Origin: Candidatus Nomurabacteria bacterium | Lineage (GTDB): Bacteria; Patescibacteriota; Saccharimonadia; Saccharimonadales; UBA7683 | Assembly (NCBI GenBank): GCA_020631865.1 | Contig: JACKGS010000001.1 | Span: 62,001-126,000 of the forward strand | Length of the DNA: 64,000 bases | Reading direction: 5' to 3' | Shown: piece after piece, positions 62,948-64,000 of the stretch | Position numbering within the stretch: the first letter of the stretch is position 1 | How the letters are laid out: every line of letters begins with the position of its first letter | Program-made: the position numbers and the translations under genes | Notes under the pieces: generated by a model | What the model was told of the DNA's origin: nothing | Database searches by the model: none | The model's input: the letters and a program-made list of their open reading frames with translations, nothing else

Positions 62948-63994
62948 TCAATATCCTTCGTGAGCATCTATTTTATGCTTTGGCTGATTATTGGAGTCTT
63001 CTTTTGATTTATAAATATCAGGTTGATCATCACCCTCTACCTCTAAAACCGCCCAAGCACCTTTATTCATTCGGGCCAGTGCGTGATCTACGATTGTATA
63101 TTTTCCCGGTACATCTACCTTAAATTCTACAATTGATGCCCCACCCGGCAATACAGTAGTAGTTTGAACATTTTGCAAAATTGCAGACTCTGGACCCATG
63201 GCGGCCTCGGGATAAACTTTATCAAAAATTTCCCCAATTACATGAAAACTAGAAACAAGATTGACGCCTCCGTTACCAACATAAATACGAACGGAATCGC
63301 CTACTTTTGCTTTCATGCGTGGCACTGTTTCAATTTTGCCATTAAATGTAACGTAGGTTGGAATACCATCCAGAAGCGCCTGTGGATCAAATGCCTGAAG
63401 CCCCTTTTTACCAATTCCACCTTGAGTATACAACTCGCCCTGTACTAGATAAAATTCTTTATCTACTTTTGAAAGACCCTCTTTGGGCTCTACTAAAATC
63501 AATCCGTACTGACCATGAGAATTATGTACTGAAACGTTAGAGGTCGCACAATGATAAATATACAAACCTGGGGCGAGCGACTTCCAACTGAACGACCTAC
63601 TTTCACCAGGTTTAACATTAGTTACCGAGGCTCCCCCACCAGGTCCGGTGGTGGCATGAAAGTCTATATTATGGTTATGCAGACTAGAATTGTCATTAGT
63701 TAATGTAAAGTTAACTGTATCGCCTTCTCTAATTCTGAGCATTGGACCCGGCGCTTGACCATCAAAAGTCCAGTAGTTATTGTAAATTCCGTCTGCAACT
63801 TCGGCAATAACCTCTTTAGTTGTTAAAGCAAGCTCTACTGTTTTTGGCTCAGTTCTATTGATTGGCGAGGGCACCTTATTTGGATCAGCACCAACATCTT
63901 TTACAAATTCGAATTTACGAGATTCAGTTAGAAACCTCCATAGACTCAATAATGGCAAAGATGGTGGATTATGATCTGAGGCTACTGAATGCAT
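62948..63994 (-). CDS. nirK: Copper-containing nitrite reductase (AniA/NirK type), N-terminus possibly cut
   Basis: At least 348 aa of a two-cupredoxin-domain enzyme that reduces nitrite to NO. NHNIDFHATTGPGGG holds a type-1 His, the catalytic Asp and a type-2 His; LYIYHCATSN holds a type-2 His and type-1 Cys; SSFHVIGEIFDKV has the catalytic His; YTIVDHALA the third type-2 His. In SVHNSHGQYGLILVEP the usual axial Met is Gln (codon 63509-63511). The frame is open to the window edge and no signal peptide is seen, so the true start may lie outside. Confidence 0.85.
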   Translation of the reverse strand: MHSVASDHNPPSLPLLSLWRFLTESRKFEFVKDVGADPNKVPSPINRTEPKTVELALTTKEVIAEVADGIYNNYWTFDGQAPGPMLRIREGDTVNFTLTNDNSSLHNHNIDFHATTGPGGGASVTNVKPGESRSFSWKSLAPGLYIYHCATSNVSVHNSHGQYGLILVEPKEGLSKVDKEFYLVQGELYTQGGIGKKGLQAFDPQALLDGIPTYVTFNGKIETVPRMKAKVGDSVRIYVGNGGVNLVSSFHVIGEIFDKVYPEAAMGPESAILQNVQTTTVLPGGASIVEFKVDVPGKYTIVDHALARMNKGAWAVLEVEGDDQPDIYKSKEDSNNQPKHKIDAHEGY

Positions 63995-64000
63995 TGTAGC

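Overview
The window is dense bacterial DNA (AT-rich, genes nearly abutting, many 1-8 bp overlaps). TGA is an ordinary stop here (gatA, the DUF5680 gene, the 92-aa membrane protein), so the standard bacterial code applies. Several traits point to Candidatus Patescibacteria (CPR), most probably Saccharibacteria (TM7): a PemK-like protein in a pheT operon, DUF5680, DUF5665, YtxH and DUF2207 proteins, a HerA/VirB4-type ATPase beside Ser/Cys-rich repeat proteins, a transketolase split into two genes, and many start codons a few bases downstream of a -10 box. This placement is inference; no rRNA gene is present.

Layout. 1-7.0 kb: tail of a surface-type protein, a SpoU methyltransferase, dnaE and recF (divergent), then four small membrane proteins. 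7.1-10.9 kb: gatB, a membrane protein, gatA and gatC, the Glu-tRNA(Gln) amidotransferase; a tRNA-Gln(CUG) lies at 61.4 kb. 11-16.8 kb: an alpha/beta hydrolase and a HerA/VirB4-like ATPase with two tandem paralogous repeat proteins. 16.8-22.6 kb: isochorismatase-like hydrolase, uvrB, two membrane-anchored paralogs, a LOG-like protein and a 412-aa protein of unknown function. 22.7-30.1 kb: sugar-phosphate block (PfkB kinase, class II aldolase, two-gene transketolase, rpe, rpiB, gap) with a RelA/SpoT homolog inside. 30.2-34.8 kb: NUDIX hydrolase, an NMN adenylyltransferase-like gene with an in-frame stop, pyrophosphatase, thioredoxin reductase, glutaredoxin-like protein, FKBP. 34.8-43.6 kb: ABC exporter, pheT, PemK-like gene, six consecutive frameshifted genes ending with pheS, then a phenylalanine-rich leader peptide with a terminator. 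43.7-49.7 kb: FMN reductase, YajQ, glycosidase-like protein, ZIP transporter divergent from a Fur-family regulator, a MIP channel. 49.8-51.1 kb: a cluster of nested stem-loops (candidate structured RNA), a tRNA-Thr-like fragment and a decayed P-loop kinase. 51.1-64 kb: rmuC, a flavin reductase, a Cys-rich PD-(D/E)XK nuclease divergent from an NDH-2-like enzyme, DUF2207 protein, ABC-2 exporter, typA, tRNA-Gln and a partial copper nitrite reductase (AniA/NirK type).

The most notable observations are: a classical attenuator before pheS (14-codon leader with five Phe codons, an antiterminator and a terminator); widespread -10 boxes 6-9 nt before start codons, implying leaderless mRNAs, often in divergent pairs; twelve single-base homopolymer lesions confined to 40.2-42.7 kb; an unidentified structured RNA; a NirK whose axial type-1 copper Met is Gln; a family of CAAGG/CCTTG inverted repeats; and 7-bp tandem repeats found both between genes and inside pheT and pheS. 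All calls come from reading the sequence; no database search was possible.
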